This document shows, piece by piece, positions 36,380 to 47,524 of a stretch of 64,000 nt of DNA (positions are counted from its first letter, which is position 1; every line of letters begins with the position of its first letter). The notes under the pieces are model-generated. The model saw nothing but the letters and a program-made list of their open reading frames with translations. It was not told where the DNA came from and did not search any database. A program made the position numbers and the translations under genes. The stretch covers positions 62,001 through 126,000 of the forward strand of contig JASMAS010000070.1 of the NCBI GenBank assembly GCA_030754235.1. The letters run 5' to 3'. The DNA comes from Litorilituus sp. Its GTDB lineage: Bacteria; Pseudomonadota; Gammaproteobacteria; Enterobacterales; Alteromonadaceae.

Positions 36380-36754
36380 ATGAGAAAAAGTATTTTAATA
36401 ATCGACAATCTTCAACTTTCCATTAATGCAATGTCTTCGGTATTAACGGATTGGGGATATGAGGTAGATGGTTTTTTAGATCCTGTAGAAGCATTATCGG
36501 CACTAGTTGAAAAGCAATACTATATGGTATTTAGCGAATTAAAAATGCCAAGTTTGGATGGTTATAAATTACTTTATAGATTTAACAAAGAAAAGCCTGA
36601 GCAAAAATGTTGCCTTGTTACTGGAGCATTGGATGAAGAAGAGTTACTTAAAAAAACCATACGCCTACCTAACGTCAAAGGATTAATAAAAAAACCAATA
36701 AAAATTAAAGACTTGCATATAGCCCTAGAAGGCAAAAATCAAAAAAGCCTTTAA
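36380..36754 (+). CDS. Stand-alone receiver domain with altered phosphorylation site
   Basis: A 124-residue CheY-like receiver domain without an output domain. At the phosphoacceptor position the usual Asp is replaced by Glu: SELKMPSLDG (E53). The acidic pair is D9-N10 instead of Asp-Asp, while the switch Thr (T81) and the conserved Lys before Pro (K105) remain. The Glu may mimic phosphorylation, giving a constitutively active or phosphorylation-independent domain. It is convergent with the chemoreceptor gene. GGAG lies 18 bases before ATG 36380, so the start is not certain. Confidence 0.82.
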   Translation: MRKSILIIDNLQLSINAMSSVLTDWGYEVDGFLDPVEALSALVEKQYYMVFSELKMPSLDGYKLLYRFNKEKPEQKCCLVTGALDEEELLKKTIRLPNVKGLIKKPIKIKDLHIALEGKNQKSL

Positions 36755-36796
36755 TTAGTTAAAAACAAATGAGTTCTAGTTATTTTTCTACTTAGC

Positions 36797-38776
36797 TCAA
36801 ACCTTATATATACTAGCAATATCTTGCAACAAATTGGCTAGCTGCGCTTGCTCTTTAGCCGTAACCGCTATTTGGTTAGCACCAGTGGTTGTTTCCATAG
36901 ATTTTTGTTCAATATCAACAACATTTTTAGCAACATCTTGGGTTACAACAGATTGCTCTTCAATTGCCGTTGCAATTTGATCTGTCATCGAAAAAATAGT
37001 ACCTACCGAACTAGAAATATCATTTAACGCCAATTCAAGATCTTTTGAATTACTTACCGCATCAGCAGCTTTTTGCTGACTTGTTTCAATAACATTAAAT
37101 GCAGCAGCAGCATCTGTTTGCAGAGAGGAAATAAAGTTTTCAATTTCTGCTGTAGATTCTTGAGTACGTAGTGCTAAGGTTCTAACTTCATCAGCAACAA
37201 CAGCAAAGCCTCGTCCTTGCTCTCCCGCTCTTGCCGCTTCAATTGCTGCATTTAGAGCTAGTAAATTAGTTTGCTCTGCGACAGATTTAATCACATCAAC
37301 CACACTCGTAATGTTATTACTACTATCATGCAAACTATTAATTTTTTTTGCTAAACCATCAATCTCAGCGGCGAGATCTTCTATAGATTGATAAGACTGT
37401 TGCACGGTTTTTAGCCCATTAGTTGCTTTTTCATCAGCCTCTTGTGCTGACGTGGCTGTATTTTGAGTGTTCGTTGCCACTTCTTTTACTGTGGTAGATA
37501 ACTCTTCAATTGCGGTTGCGATTAAGCTGATGCCATCTTGCTGTTCAAATAACGATGTAGAGTTGTGTTCACAGGTTTGAGAAGTTTCTTCTGCCGCAGA
37601 AGCTAATGAAATACTTGATGATGATATATCTTTAATCACCTGCGAAAATTGAGCCAGTGTTTTATTTAAAGCAGTTGATATCTGTCCCAATTCATTCGTT
37701 CCCTCAAATGCGCCTTGCACGGTTAAATCATTTTGATCTCTTACTTGGGTCATCACCGTGGTCAGGTTATTTACCTGCCCTGTTAACTCCTTAATAGTGT
37801 AGAAGCTAGTAACAAAAGCGACTATGATTAATACGACACTACTTAGTAAATTAATAATAAGTGAATATAACGCACTCGCCTGTTTTTCTTCCACAAGCAA
37901 TATAATATCTTGACTCAATTGGTTTTCAATTTGTTTTAATTGTGCAATTCTGCCGGTTGCCTGTGCGAACCAGTATTCTGATTCAACATTAAAATCTGAT
38001 GCTTTATTTAATGCCACGTCTCGTAATTTTATTACTTCATTGACTGAGTTTGTCGTTAACTGTTGAACAAAATAGTTCTGATGATTACTGTTGGCAAATT
38101 GACTAAAGCTAGAAAAATAAGTATTTTGCTCGCTCATTAAGGTTATAAATTTTTCTAACATGCCTTCGGTGAATTTATTATTCGCAAAAGTATTACTTAA
38201 TACCGCGCGTTCAATACCGGCCCGCTCCTTGCCTTGTAAAAAACTATAATAAGCTACTATTTCTTTGGTGATAAACGCATCTGTGCTAATGTTGGTATTA
38301 ATGACTGCAACACTTAATAACAGCTTATTTAACTGGGTGTAATAATTTAATGCTTCAGGCAGTGAAATTGTCTGCGACATGACTTGCTGACGAATACGCT
38401 TAAGATCAGCCAGTTTCTGATAAATAGACGCATTCACGGCTTTTATTTTTTGTTGCTGAAAGTTATTTTCCTGCCAAAAAGCTGCTTGTTTTCTGCGTGT
38501 TGTGTCGGTATTTTTATGTTGTACAATTAGTTTTCCAGCAAAATTTTTCCCTTTTGAACCCAAATAGCCTGCGGTCATCCCTCGCTCTTTTTGCAGCTCA
38601 TGAACAAAATCATTATTTATAACAGAAAGCTGAGTTAAAGAAGAAATAGCAGACATCTCTTCATTTACCCTAATATTGTCAACAATCTCAGTAACAGTTA
38701 ACCAGAGAAAGCCTAACACCGGAAAAATTAATATAGTAAAAATTTTATTTTTAAATGAAAGGTTTGTAAAATCCAT
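36797..38776 (-). CDS. Methyl-accepting chemotaxis protein with NIT sensor
   Basis: A 659-residue chemoreceptor. N-terminal membrane helix ([20 protein letters not shown]), a periplasmic NIT-type domain (nitrate/nitrite sensing) beginning at [18 protein letters not shown], a second membrane helix ([21 protein letters not shown]), a short HAMP-like linker, and the cytoplasmic signalling domain with the hairpin tip [19 protein letters not shown] and [13 protein letters not shown]. Methylation helices flank the tip. No CheR-binding pentapeptide is visible at the end. ATG 38776; a ribosome site GGAGAT is 5 bases upstream. Sensing of nitrate or nitrite is inferred from the domain only. Confidence 0.9.
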   Translation of the reverse strand: MDFTNLSFKNKIFTILIFPVLGFLWLTVTEIVDNIRVNEEMSAISSLTQLSVINNDFVHELQKERGMTAGYLGSKGKNFAGKLIVQHKNTDTTRRKQAAFWQENNFQQQKIKAVNASIYQKLADLKRIRQQVMSQTISLPEALNYYTQLNKLLLSVAVINTNISTDAFITKEIVAYYSFLQGKERAGIERAVLSNTFANNKFTEGMLEKFITLMSEQNTYFSSFSQFANSNHQNYFVQQLTTNSVNEVIKLRDVALNKASDFNVESEYWFAQATGRIAQLKQIENQLSQDIILLVEEKQASALYSLIINLLSSVVLIIVAFVTSFYTIKELTGQVNNLTTVMTQVRDQNDLTVQGAFEGTNELGQISTALNKTLAQFSQVIKDISSSSISLASAAEETSQTCEHNSTSLFEQQDGISLIATAIEELSTTVKEVATNTQNTATSAQEADEKATNGLKTVQQSYQSIEDLAAEIDGLAKKINSLHDSSNNITSVVDVIKSVAEQTNLLALNAAIEAARAGEQGRGFAVVADEVRTLALRTQESTAEIENFISSLQTDAAAAFNVIETSQQKAADAVSNSKDLELALNDISSSVGTIFSMTDQIATAIEEQSVVTQDVAKNVVDIEQKSMETTTGANQIAVTAKEQAQLANLLQDIASIYKV

Positions 38777-39123
38777 GTAATCTCCATATATATCAATACC
38801 TTACTTTTGCAGAAAGTCTAATCAAAGCACTATAGCATTGATTTTAACTTATGAGTCCTAATATGCGTGTACTTCAGTTTTAACGCTGTGATCTGAATCA
38901 ATTTTAGTGCACAAAATATATAACCATCTCTAAAATAAGTGTGGCAGAGAAGTTAAGCCGTTAGACACCGAATTTATGTAAACTTCCTAAGTAACAAGCT
39001 AGGCATAATTTTTATAACTAAGGATGATATGAATAACAAACTATTGTAGTAACATCGTTAATGTCATTGAAACAGCCTGCGTAAATGTAACAAAAAAACG
39101 ATAAATATAATTAAATTCCGCGC
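38777..39123. other. Intergenic region upstream of the chemoreceptor
   Basis: This part of a 690-bp gap holds the chemoreceptor promoter region on the minus strand. No gene or repeat was recognised before the small-RNA-like element at 39124. Confidence 0.35.
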
Positions 39124-39236
39124 AAAAAAAAGCCGATATAATCATATCGGCACGTTAGCTACGAGGAAAGCTAGAATATTCAATTATTACAACAATCGCC
39201 CATATACAGGAACGAAACATTAGCATAGAGCAAAAG
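39124..39236 (-). ncRNA. Candidate small RNA, copy B
   Basis: The second copy of the element near 24 kb, again on the minus strand and about 100 nt long. It ends in GCCGATAT/ATATCGGC and eight Ts (complement of 39124-39131). The shared blocks TTGCTCTAT, GTTCCT, TTGTAATAATT, ATTCTAGCTTTCC and TAGCTAAC occur in the same order and spacing as in copy A. A candidate promoter on the minus strand is GTGACA, 17 bp, TAGAAC, which would start the RNA at the conserved TTGCTC. It is transcribed away from ubiE. No protein can be read through it. Confidence 0.6.
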
Positions 39237-39466
39237 TTCTAAAAAGGCAATCGCAAAATGTCACTTTATTACATATACGTTATTTAATTACATTAAGGCA
39301 GGTTTTCATAGAGTCTCATTTTAAAATTTGTCATTCAACTAAAATACATATCTTGCCCCACCAGCCTGTTTTATATCAACAAAAGCGCTGCTGATATTTG
39401 TTGATTAACTTCACATACAGTAAACTATGATCACTTTTACCATTTTCTATCATTAGCGAACTAAAG

Positions 39467-40258
39467 ATGTCAGCTTCAGATCATAATAAACCTACAAATA
39501 GCCCACAAGAATCAGCCGAAAACACTACGCACTTTGGTTACCAAACCATTGATAAAGAAGATAAAGTGTCTATGGTTGCTGGAGTTTTTCATTCTGTAGC
39601 TAAACAATACGACATAATGAATGACTTGATGTCTTTTGGCATTCACCGTTTATGGAAACGTTTCACTATTGATGCTAGTGGTGTTCGCCCAGGTAATAAA
39701 GTACTAGATTTAGCTGGTGGTACTGGCGACTTAACCGCAAAATTCTCACAATTAGTGGGTAAAAGTGGTCAAGTGGTTTTAGCTGATATTAACAGCTCTA
39801 TGCTTAATGTGGGTCGTGATAAGCTGCGCGATAAAGGTTTAGTGCAAAACATTGACTATATTCAAGCGAATGCTCAATACTTGCCCTTTGAAGATAATAC
39901 TTTTGATATTGTCACCATTGCCTTTGGGTTGCGTAATGTGACAGATAAAGACATGGCGCTTCGCTCAATATATCGTGTGTTAAAACCCGGCGGTCGTTTA
40001 CTTGTATTAGAGTTTTCAAAACCTGAACATGAATTACTCAATAAGGCCTACGATTTTTATTCGTTCAATATTTTACCTAAAATGGGCGAGCTTGTTGCCA
40101 AAGATGGTGATAGTTATAAATACCTAGCCGAGTCAATTCGCATGCACCCAGATCAAGAGACCTTAAAAACGATGCTTGATAATGCAGGGTTTGAGCAAAC
40201 TAGTTTTAAAAATTTAACTGGTGGTGTAGTGGCATTACACAAAGGCTATAAGTTTTAA
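39467..40258 (+). CDS. ubiE: Ubiquinone/menaquinone C-methyltransferase
   Basis: A 263-residue SAM-dependent methyltransferase that methylates carbon in both ubiquinone and menaquinone synthesis. SAM-binding motif [11 protein letters not shown], the following ADINSSML, and the UbiE signatures [18 protein letters not shown] and [17 protein letters not shown] are all present. Slightly longer N-terminus than E. coli (251). It starts a ubiE-ubiJ-ubiB operon with 5-bp and 15-bp gaps. Confidence 0.96.
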   Translation: MSASDHNKPTNSPQESAENTTHFGYQTIDKEDKVSMVAGVFHSVAKQYDIMNDLMSFGIHRLWKRFTIDASGVRPGNKVLDLAGGTGDLTAKFSQLVGKSGQVVLADINSSMLNVGRDKLRDKGLVQNIDYIQANAQYLPFEDNTFDIVTIAFGLRNVTDKDMALRSIYRVLKPGGRLLVLEFSKPEHELLNKAYDFYSFNILPKMGELVAKDGDSYKYLAESIRMHPDQETLKTMLDNAGFEQTSFKNLTGGVVALHKGYKF

Positions 40259-40263
40259 CGCTA

Positions 40264-40929
40264 ATGTCTTCATTATTCACCCAAATAGCTAAACAGTTCA
40301 TGTTTTCACAAACATTAACTGCAGGTCTAGAGATCATCATCAATAAAGTACTAACTTTAAAATCAGCTTTTTTTTCGTTTGATAAGTTAGCCCATAAAAC
40401 TTTAACCATAGCATTATCTGAATTAGATTTTCCATTAAGCTTTACTGTTGTGCCAACAAAAGAGAGTAGGTTTAATACTATGAATGTTTTAGTGACATCA
40501 TTAACAGCGCATACTGATTGCACTATCACTACCAGTATCAAAACCTTAATAGAATTACAAACACAGAAGAAATTAACAGAGTTGATAAAGCAAGATAAGC
40601 TTGATGTCACAGGTGATATCAAAGTAGCTCAACAATTTGCCAGCTTAGCAGAAACGCTTAATATTGATTGGCAAAGCGAATTAGCCACTCATATTGGTGA
40701 TATTCCCACCCATAAATTGACACAGTTAGGCAAAAAAGTATCTGATAAATTTCATTTCACCGCGCAACAAATTAAAGCGGATGCTAGTGAATATCTTGTA
40801 CACGAACAACGCGTAGTGGTAACTAAAAGTCAAATTGAGTTATTTAATCAAGCAGTTGCCGATATAGATGCACAAACGCAAACACTTGAAGCGCGTATTG
40901 CACGTTTAAGTGAACATTTACCCCAGTAA
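40264..40929 (+). CDS. ubiJ: Ubiquinone biosynthesis accessory factor UbiJ (SCP2 domain)
   Basis: A 221-residue protein between ubiE and ubiB, the standard ubiJ position. The N-terminal half is an SCP2 sterol-carrier-like lipid-binding domain (...FPLSFTVVPTKESRFNTMNVLVTSL...); the C-terminal part is helical with ALEARIARLSEHL-like coiled coil. UbiJ holds the lipid intermediates within the soluble Ubi complex for aerobic ubiquinone synthesis. Sequence conservation in this family is low, so the call leans on position and fold. Confidence 0.88.
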   Translation: MSSLFTQIAKQFMFSQTLTAGLEIIINKVLTLKSAFFSFDKLAHKTLTIALSELDFPLSFTVVPTKESRFNTMNVLVTSLTAHTDCTITTSIKTLIELQTQKKLTELIKQDKLDVTGDIKVAQQFASLAETLNIDWQSELATHIGDIPTHKLTQLGKKVSDKFHFTAQQIKADASEYLVHEQRVVVTKSQIELFNQAVADIDAQTQTLEARIARLSEHLPQ

Positions 40930-40944
40930 AGGATTTCTAATACC

Positions 40945-42513
40945 GTGAGCAGCACTCGTTTATATCGCATTATTAAAACATTTTTACACTATGGCCTCGA
41001 TGAGATGGTACCTAAAAAAATGTTACCTTGGTATGCAAGAGTAGGCCGACATTCACTATTTTGGTTAAATAACAAACACAAGGATAAGCCAATTGCTCAA
41101 CGTTTTCGTCTTGCCATTGAAGAGCTTGGTCCTGTTTTTATCAAATTTGGGCAAATGCTTTCAACACGACGTGACTTGTTGCCGCTCGACTTTTCAGATG
41201 AACTAGCTCTATTACAAGATCAAGTAACACCTTTCGACGGTGAAGCCGCTAAGCGGTTAATTATTAAAGCTATGGGAAAAGATGCTTTTGAACAATATTT
41301 TAGTGACTTTGATTTAAACCCACTGGCTTCTGCCTCCATTGCTCAAGTGCATACAGCCACCTTAACCGATGATGATAATTACGCTACAAAGGTCGTTATT
41401 AAAGTTTTACGCCCTAATATTGGTAAAACCATTATAGCGGATGTCAAAGTGATGGCACGTTTTGCCAGTATTATTGCTCGCTGGCTCCCAGATGGTAAAC
41501 GCTTAAGGCCGAAAGAGGTGGTTGCCGAATATAAGAAAACCATTTTAGACGAGTTAGATCTTAACCGTGAAGCGGCCAATGCCATTCAACTTAAGCGCAA
41601 TTTTGAGCAAGGAAGTGAATACGAAAAAATATTGTACGTACCTGAAATTTATAGTGAACATTGCCATAAAAACGTGTTAGTAATGGAGCGCATATACGGT
41701 ATTGGTGTCGCTGAAATACAGACATTAAACCAAGTTGGCGTTAATATGAAGTTACTGGCGGAACGCGGCGTATCGGTATTTTTCACCCAAGTTTTTCGAG
41801 ACAGTTTTTTTCATGCCGATATGCACCCAGGTAATGTTTTTGTTGATGCCACCAACCCTGCCGATCCAACATGGATAGCCATTGATTGTGGCATAGTGGG
41901 TACACTTAATAGAGAAGATAAGCGTTACCTTGCTGAAAATTTTGTTGCCTTTTTTAATCGTGATTATCGAAAAGTAGCGCAACTACATGTTGATTCTGGT
42001 TGGGTACCTGCGAGCACGAGTGTCGATGAATTTGAGTTTGCGATACGCACGGTATGCGAGCCTATTTTCAACAAACCATTAGCGGAAATATCTTTCGGCC
42101 AAGTATTAGTCAATTTATTTAATACCGCTCGGCGCTTTAATATGGAAGTGCAACCACAGTTAGTACTACTGCAAAAAACGTTACTTTATATTGAAGGTTT
42201 AGGTCGTCAACTTTACCCACAACTGGATTTATGGCAAACCGCTAAACCTTTCTTAGAAAATTGGGTTAGAGAGCAAATGGGCGTGAAAGCTGTCTTCACT
42301 AAAATTAAAGAAAACCTGCCTTTTTGGAATGAAAAATTGCCTGAAATGCCTGATTTGGTTTATGACTATTTAAAAGTAGGTAGAACAAGTCAATATCAGC
42401 AAGTAAAATTGATGCAACAACTACTTAAACAGCAAAAACAAAATAACAACAAGATTATTTACAGTATTTTAATTGCTAGCATAGTCATAGCCTCTGCACT
42501 ACTTCTTCAGTAG
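40945..42513 (+). CDS. ubiB: UbiB, ABC1/ADCK-type atypical kinase-like protein
   Basis: A 522-residue protein required for ubiquinone synthesis, likely as an ATPase that helps extract lipid precursors. The UbiB/ADCK3 signature KxGQ lies in [16 protein letters not shown], with an ATP-site lysine in VVIKVLRP, the D-x-x-x-x-N type catalytic stretch [11 protein letters not shown], and the DFG-like IAIDCGIVG. One membrane helix ends the chain ([18 protein letters not shown]). Start GTG 40945, AAAGGA 12 bases upstream. Its 3' end overlaps that of rep by 15 bp, convergently. Confidence 0.94.
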   Translation: MSSTRLYRIIKTFLHYGLDEMVPKKMLPWYARVGRHSLFWLNNKHKDKPIAQRFRLAIEELGPVFIKFGQMLSTRRDLLPLDFSDELALLQDQVTPFDGEAAKRLIIKAMGKDAFEQYFSDFDLNPLASASIAQVHTATLTDDDNYATKVVIKVLRPNIGKTIIADVKVMARFASIIARWLPDGKRLRPKEVVAEYKKTILDELDLNREAANAIQLKRNFEQGSEYEKILYVPEIYSEHCHKNVLVMERIYGIGVAEIQTLNQVGVNMKLLAERGVSVFFTQVFRDSFFHADMHPGNVFVDATNPADPTWIAIDCGIVGTLNREDKRYLAENFVAFFNRDYRKVAQLHVDSGWVPASTSVDEFEFAIRTVCEPIFNKPLAEISFGQVLVNLFNTARRFNMEVQPQLVLLQKTLLYIEGLGRQLYPQLDLWQTAKPFLENWVREQMGVKAVFTKIKENLPFWNEKLPEMPDLVYDYLKVGRTSQYQQVKLMQQLLKQQKQNNNKIIYSILIASIVIASALLLQ

Positions 42514-44517
42514 CGCACGTAAATTAGCTACCCCTTGGTTAGCCACTTTTTGTTTGTGTTCATTAGTTTTTTTTACTTGCCCTAACTCCCAGCTTAGATC
42601 ATCTTGTGGCAGTTCATGTAAAAAACGACTGGCTTCTGTGCGAGCTATTTCACCAAATTGACGGCGCTCTCTAGCGTAAGTAAAGATTAACTCACGTTGC
42701 GCGCGAGTAATGCCAACATAAGCTAAACGGCGCTCTTCTTCGACACAACCGTCATCAATACTACTTTGATGGGGTAACAATCCTTCTTCCATTCCAATTA
42801 AAAATACAAAAGGAAACTCTAGCCCTTTTGAAGCATGTAAAGTCATCAATTGTACTTGATCACTATTGTCTTCATCTTCACTGCGTTCCATCATGTCACG
42901 TAGGGTCAAACGGGTAACTATTTGCGGTAAGGTCATTGGCTCTTCATCGTCACTACCTTCAAGCATTTGTGTGACCCAGCTGAACAGCTCGGTTACGTTT
43001 TTCATACGCATTTCTGCCGCTTTGGCACTTGGCGAGGTATCATAAAGATAATCTTCATAATTAATTTCACGGATCATCGAACGCAATACCGCTGCAGTGT
43101 CACCACGCTCTGTTTGATCAGCCACATCGACCAACCACCGGGTAAACACTTGCAGCTTCATCAAGCCTCGGCCTGATAAATATTGCTCAAGCCCTAGTTC
43201 AAAGCTGGCAGCAAACATACTGATTTGCCGCATATTGGCATAATTGCCAAGCTTTTCTAGTGTCGCAGGGCCAAGCTCGCGCTTAGGCACATTGACAATA
43301 CGCAAAAAGGCATTATCATCATCGGGGTTAACTAACACTCGTAAATAGGCCATCATATCTTTAATTTCTGCTCGAGAGAAAAAAGAGGTGCCTCCACTAA
43401 TTTTGTAAGGAATTCTATTGGTCATTAACGCTTTTTCAAGTAAACGAGATTGGTGGTTTCCTCGATATAAAATCGCGTATTCTCTATACTGGCTGCGATT
43501 CATAAAACGATGCCCTATCAACTCACCGATAACACGCTCTACTTCATGCTCTTCATTTTTAGCTTGCACTACACGCAGTTCTACGCCGTAAGCGAGCTCA
43601 CTAAAAAGGGCTTTATCATAGACATGAGGATTATTGGCAATGAGAATATTCGCACATTTTAAGATACGTCCACTAGAGCGGTAATTTTGCTCTAATTTAA
43701 TGAGTTTTAGCTGAGGAAAGTCTTTACCTAGCAAGACTAAGTTTTGCGGTTTAGCCCCTCTCCAAGAGTAAATAGACTGATCGTCATCGCCCACCACGGT
43801 TAAACGCGCCCTCTCACCAGCAATAAGTTTTACCATTTCATATTGGCTAGCATTTGTATCTTGGTATTCGTCCACTAATAAATAACGAATTTTATGCTGC
43901 CAACGTTCACGCACTTCAGGGTAGTTTTTCAGTAATAGCGTAGGAATTAATATCAAATCATCAAAATCTAAGGCGTTATATGCCTTCATATGTTGGTGAT
44001 AGCGTTGATAAAACTCAGCATATTCTTGGCTGTCGGCATCGCTTGCCATTTTGAGTGCAGCATCTGGAAGAAGTAAATCATTCTTCCAATTAGAAATCGT
44101 GCTTTGTAATTTGCTTAATAAGTCTTTATCACCATCGAGTTCATCAAGGGTTAATTCTTTGAGCAAAGCTAGCGTGTCTTGATCATCAAATAAAGTAAAA
44201 CCCGGTTTATAACCTAGTGTTTTAATTTCTCGACGAACAATATCTAGGCCTAGCGAGTGAAAGGTGGAAACAGTTAAGCCACGGGTAAGATCACGACCAA
44301 GCATGTTACTAACACGCTCTTTCATTTCTCGCGCCGCTTTATTGGTGAAAGTGACCGCCGCAATATTACGTGCTTTGTAACCACACTTTTGAATCAGATA
44401 AGCAATTTTTTGACAAATAACACCCGTTTTACCGCTGCCAGCACCCGCTAAAACAAGACATGGGCCGTTCACATACTTGACCGCTTCATTTTGTCCGGGG
44501 TTTAATTTCATTGCCAT
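42499..44517 (-). CDS. rep: ATP-dependent DNA helicase Rep
   Basis: A 672-residue SF1A helicase (E. coli Rep: 673) that helps replication forks through nucleoprotein blocks. Visible motifs: Walker [11 protein letters not shown], Ia [76 protein letters not shown] start. Convergent with ubiB, overlapping by 15 bp at the ends, so antisense effects at the termini are possible. Confidence 0.96.
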   Translation of the reverse strand: MAMKLNPGQNEAVKYVNGPCLVLAGAGSGKTGVICQKIAYLIQKCGYKARNIAAVTFTNKAAREMKERVSNMLGRDLTRGLTVSTFHSLGLDIVRREIKTLGYKPGFTLFDDQDTLALLKELTLDELDGDKDLLSKLQSTISNWKNDLLLPDAALKMASDADSQEYAEFYQRYHQHMKAYNALDFDDLILIPTLLLKNYPEVRERWQHKIRYLLVDEYQDTNASQYEMVKLIAGERARLTVVGDDDQSIYSWRGAKPQNLVLLGKDFPQLKLIKLEQNYRSSGRILKCANILIANNPHVYDKALFSELAYGVELRVVQAKNEEHEVERVIGELIGHRFMNRSQYREYAILYRGNHQSRLLEKALMTNRIPYKISGGTSFFSRAEIKDMMAYLRVLVNPDDDNAFLRIVNVPKRELGPATLEKLGNYANMRQISMFAASFELGLEQYLSGRGLMKLQVFTRWLVDVADQTERGDTAAVLRSMIREINYEDYLYDTSPSAKAAEMRMKNVTELFSWVTQMLEGSDDEEPMTLPQIVTRLTLRDMMERSEDEDNSDQVQLMTLHASKGLEFPFVFLIGMEEGLLPHQSSIDDGCVEEERRLAYVGITRAQRELIFTYARERRQFGEIARTEASRFLHELPQDDLSWELGQVKKTNEHKQKVANQGVANLRALLKK

Positions 44518-44622
44518 GATATATTCAAATTGATAGATTTCTAACGGGCAGAGATTTTACCTGTTTTTACTCGTTAGCAAAACAGTTACAATGACCTCAA
44601 TACTAAATTTCAGGAAAAGATT

Positions 44623-44883
44623 ATGATTAACGCCAAAAAGATTGAAGAAATTGCCAAGCAAGTTACTGACGCTATTCCACCGGGCTTGAAAACAATGGCT
44701 AATGATATTGAAGAGAAAACAAAAACTGTTTTACAACGTAAACTATCGCAACTTGATGTGGTAAGCCGCGAAGAATTTGATGTACAAACACAAGTGTTGC
44801 TAAAAACTCGTGCCAAGTTAACCGAGCTAGAAGAGCGCCTAACTCAATTAGAAAATGCTTCATCAGCGGATAATGACGTTTAA
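44623..44883 (+). CDS. ubiK: Ubiquinone biosynthesis accessory factor UbiK
   Basis: An 86-residue protein of the UbiK/YqiC (BMFP) family: an amphipathic N-terminal helix (INAKKIEEIAKQVTDAIPPG) and a C-terminal coiled coil (VLLKTRAKLTELEERLTQLE) that trimerises. It binds UbiJ in the aerobic ubiquinone complex. Here it lies close to ubiE-J-B, with only rep between. ATG 44623 with AGGAAAAG 7 bases upstream. Confidence 0.9.
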   Translation: MINAKKIEEIAKQVTDAIPPGLKTMANDIEEKTKTVLQRKLSQLDVVSREEFDVQTQVLLKTRAKLTELEERLTQLENASSADNDV

Positions 44884-45955
44884 TAAAAAAGCTTTTTTCA
44901 TATCAATATTACAGCTAGTAGGTTTTATGACTTTGGCTAATGATAAATTTACCACAGAAGAACAACTTGCCAACCGTTACAGCAACGAGATAAACAGTTT
45001 TTGGCAACAAGGTGATTTTTCTACGTTTAATGGTGTCAATAATAGCCGAATTAATTATGCGGCCTTTCCTAATCATCACGCAGATAATGCCAAATGTATC
45101 GTTATTTCATCTGGGCGAAGCGAAGGATATCTTAAATATAAAGAGCTGATTTTTGACTTATTTAATCAAGGTTATAGTATTTTTCTGCACGACCATCGTG
45201 GACAGGGTATATCACAGCGACTATTAGATAATCCCCACAAAGGATATGTTGAAGACTTCCAATATTATATTGATGATCTCGCTTTTTTTATTGATAACAT
45301 CGTTGCTAAACAATGCTCGGCTAAACCTTATTTACTCGCTCATTCAATGGGCGGTGCTATCGCAGCAAGGTATTTACAAGACTTTCCAGAGCGCATTCAA
45401 GCGGCAGTATTATCCTCTCCTATGCTAGGGTTTAATGGCGGGGGTATGCCCGATTTTATTGCTAAGTCGCTAGTGAAAACCTCTGTACAACTTAATCAAT
45501 GGTTTGATGATACGCCATGGTTTTTTGGCGGACAAAAAAACTTTACTCAAGATAGCTTTAAAAACAACCGACTAATGCACTCTCAGTTGCGTTATCAAGC
45601 ATTTACACGCTTATATAAAGAGACGCCTGAGATACAACTTGGTGGCGTAACGGCTCAATGGCTAGCTACATCGTTGAGCGCACTAGAAAAACTGTTTAGC
45701 AATATCAACAAAATCACTACACCCACCTTGGTATTACAAGCTGGTGATGAAAAAATTGTTAACAATCAGGCTCAAGATGATTTTTGTACTCAGCTACACC
45801 TGTTACAACCACAATCCTGTCCTAACGGCAAGCCTATCCACATTGCAAAGGCGTATCATGAGTTGTTTTTTGAAAGTGATAAATACCGTACTCAAGCACT
45901 CACTGCCACGCTAGAGTGGTTTGCAAAACATTCTAAAATAAATCCCTCTCAATAG
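44873..45955 (+). CDS. pldB: PldB-like alpha/beta hydrolase (lysophospholipase L2)
   Basis: A 360-residue serine hydrolase with an N-terminal signal or membrane helix (FNKKAFFISILQLVGFMTLA). Nucleophile elbow LAHSMGGAIAARYL (Ser in AHSMG), the upstream oxyanion loop SSGRSEGY, the DHRGQGIS loop of the monoglyceride-lipase type, and a late acid/His pair ending in AYHELFFESD. The pattern matches lysophospholipase L2 (PldB). I prefer ATG 44873 to ATG 44855, since it starts directly at the signal peptide; both overlap ubiK. The gene symbol is by family, not proven. Confidence 0.78.
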   Translation: MTFNKKAFFISILQLVGFMTLANDKFTTEEQLANRYSNEINSFWQQGDFSTFNGVNNSRINYAAFPNHHADNAKCIVISSGRSEGYLKYKELIFDLFNQGYSIFLHDHRGQGISQRLLDNPHKGYVEDFQYYIDDLAFFIDNIVAKQCSAKPYLLAHSMGGAIAARYLQDFPERIQAAVLSSPMLGFNGGGMPDFIAKSLVKTSVQLNQWFDDTPWFFGGQKNFTQDSFKNNRLMHSQLRYQAFTRLYKETPEIQLGGVTAQWLATSLSALEKLFSNINKITTPTLVLQAGDEKIVNNQAQDDFCTQLHLLQPQSCPNGKPIHIAKAYHELFFESDKYRTQALTATLEWFAKHSKINPSQ

Positions 45956-46028
45956 GCTCTAAAAAACGACTCTTTACCCACTCAGGATAAGATGGGAAAT
46001 CGTAATTTGTATCTTAATAACCACAACC

Positions 46029-46955
46029 TTATCGTTTTTGCAGTTCAAGTTCACGTTGTACTACAGAGCTTGGATCATGATGAATAAAAACTTCACATGG
46101 AGCAAGCACTTGGAAAATTTTTTCTTCTATTTCATCACCAATACTATGGGCTTCTAAAAGTGACAAGCTATCATCTAGCTCTAAATGAAACTGAATAAAA
46201 CGCTGCGCACCTGATTGTCTGGTGCGCAATTCGTGCACACCTAGCGCCTGTTGATGAGCATGAATAATCGCATGAATCTGTTCCACTTCTTCAGCACTTA
46301 GTTCATGATCCATTAATTGATAAACGCTTTGAAAAATTATTTTACCCGCACCTATTAGCAAATAGAGCGCGACAGCAATGGTAAAAACGCCGTCCGCTTG
46401 CATCCAAATGCCTTGGCTCAGCACTATGGCAAGCAGCACACCAAAATTCATCAATAAATCCGATTGATAATGTAAAGCATCACCACGAATGATCACTGAT
46501 CCCGTTCGCTTAACCACTATACGTTGAAATAATACTAAAGCTAGCGTCAAAGCAATTGCAGCGACAGTAACCCAAATAGCCACGTCACTTTGTACAATGA
46601 TTTTTGGCGTAATAACACGTTCAACGCCATTAAAAATAAGTATAATAGCAGAGCCTAAAACAAATGCCGCTTGAACCAAGCCAGCCAAACTTTCCGCTTT
46701 ACCATGTCCAAATCGGTGTTCATCATCAGCAGGAGCCAGAGCAAAGCGTAAAATAACGACATTCATTAGTGAAGCAAACAAGTCTAAAATGGAGTCAGTC
46801 GTTGAAGCAAGCATGGCGCTGGAGTCTGTCACCAACCAAGCATAAACTTTAATAATAATAAGTAGCAGAGCAACTGAAGAAGAGCATATAGCGGCTAATT
46901 TTACCCAAAAAGCATACTCTTTATGATGAAGGTTTGACCTTAATTGTTCTGGCAT
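46029..46955 (-). CDS. fieF: Cation diffusion facilitator FieF
   Basis: A 308-residue inner-membrane antiporter that exports Fe2+/Zn2+ in exchange for protons. Six membrane helices with the CDF metal-site pairs: D..D in ASTTDSILDLFASL (helix 2) and H..D in ALHYQSDLLMN (helix 5). A cytoplasmic C-terminal domain (EVEQIHAIIHAHQQALGVHEL...) carries the His/Asp regulatory site. Length and sequence fit FieF (300). Divergent from trmL, ATG 46955. Confidence 0.92.
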   Translation of the reverse strand: MPEQLRSNLHHKEYAFWVKLAAICSSSVALLLIIIKVYAWLVTDSSAMLASTTDSILDLFASLMNVVILRFALAPADDEHRFGHGKAESLAGLVQAAFVLGSAIILIFNGVERVITPKIIVQSDVAIWVTVAAIALTLALVLFQRIVVKRTGSVIIRGDALHYQSDLLMNFGVLLAIVLSQGIWMQADGVFTIAVALYLLIGAGKIIFQSVYQLMDHELSAEEVEQIHAIIHAHQQALGVHELRTRQSGAQRFIQFHLELDDSLSLLEAHSIGDEIEEKIFQVLAPCEVFIHHDPSSVVQRELELQKR

Positions 46956-47042
46956 GAAAGCGTTCCAAAAGTGAAGCGTTGAGATTTAGTAACTGATATA
47001 ATAACAAAAAATCTTATACTCAAACTAGCGTTGTCCTCTTTT

Positions 47043-47507
47043 ATGTTAGATGTCGTTCTTTTTCAACCACAAATACCGCCAAATACTGGTAATATCATTC
47101 GCCTATGTGCTAACTCGGGTTTTCGTTTACATTTAATTGAGCCATTAGGCTTTGATTTGGATGATAAAAAATTGCGCAGAGCCGGGCTAGATTATCATGA
47201 ATTTGCCGCCGTTAAGCGCCATAAAAATTTTAGTGCTTTTGTTGAAGCAGAGCAGCCTACAAGAATATTAGCCATTACCACTAAGGCAAACAATTTTTAT
47301 GGTGATGTGACCTTTACCCAAGGCGATTATTTGTTATTTGGTTCTGAAACAGCAGGACTACCTGACGATGTACGTGATCAAATACCTGATGAAGATAAAA
47401 TTCGTATTCCCATGCTAAAAGATAGCCGTAGTATGAATTTATCCAACGCTACAGCGGTTATTGTCTATGATGCCTGGCGCCAATTAGGTTTTGTCGATGC
47501 GGTGTAA
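47043..47507 (+). CDS. trmL: tRNA (cytidine/uridine-34 2'-O)-methyltransferase TrmL
   Basis: A 154-residue SPOUT-fold methyltransferase that modifies the wobble base of leucine tRNAs. The N-terminus [30 protein letters not shown], with the SPOUT NTGNIIR motif, and the C-terminal knot [10 protein letters not shown] and [18 protein letters not shown] motif are nearly identical in type to E. coli TrmL. I placed the start at ATG 47043; TTG 47031 adds four residues that are not conserved. No strong ribosome site precedes either. Confidence 0.93.
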   Translation: MLDVVLFQPQIPPNTGNIIRLCANSGFRLHLIEPLGFDLDDKKLRRAGLDYHEFAAVKRHKNFSAFVEAEQPTRILAITTKANNFYGDVTFTQGDYLLFGSETAGLPDDVRDQIPDEDKIRIPMLKDSRSMNLSNATAVIVYDAWRQLGFVDAV

Positions 47508-47524
47508 TACCCAAAACAATGTCA

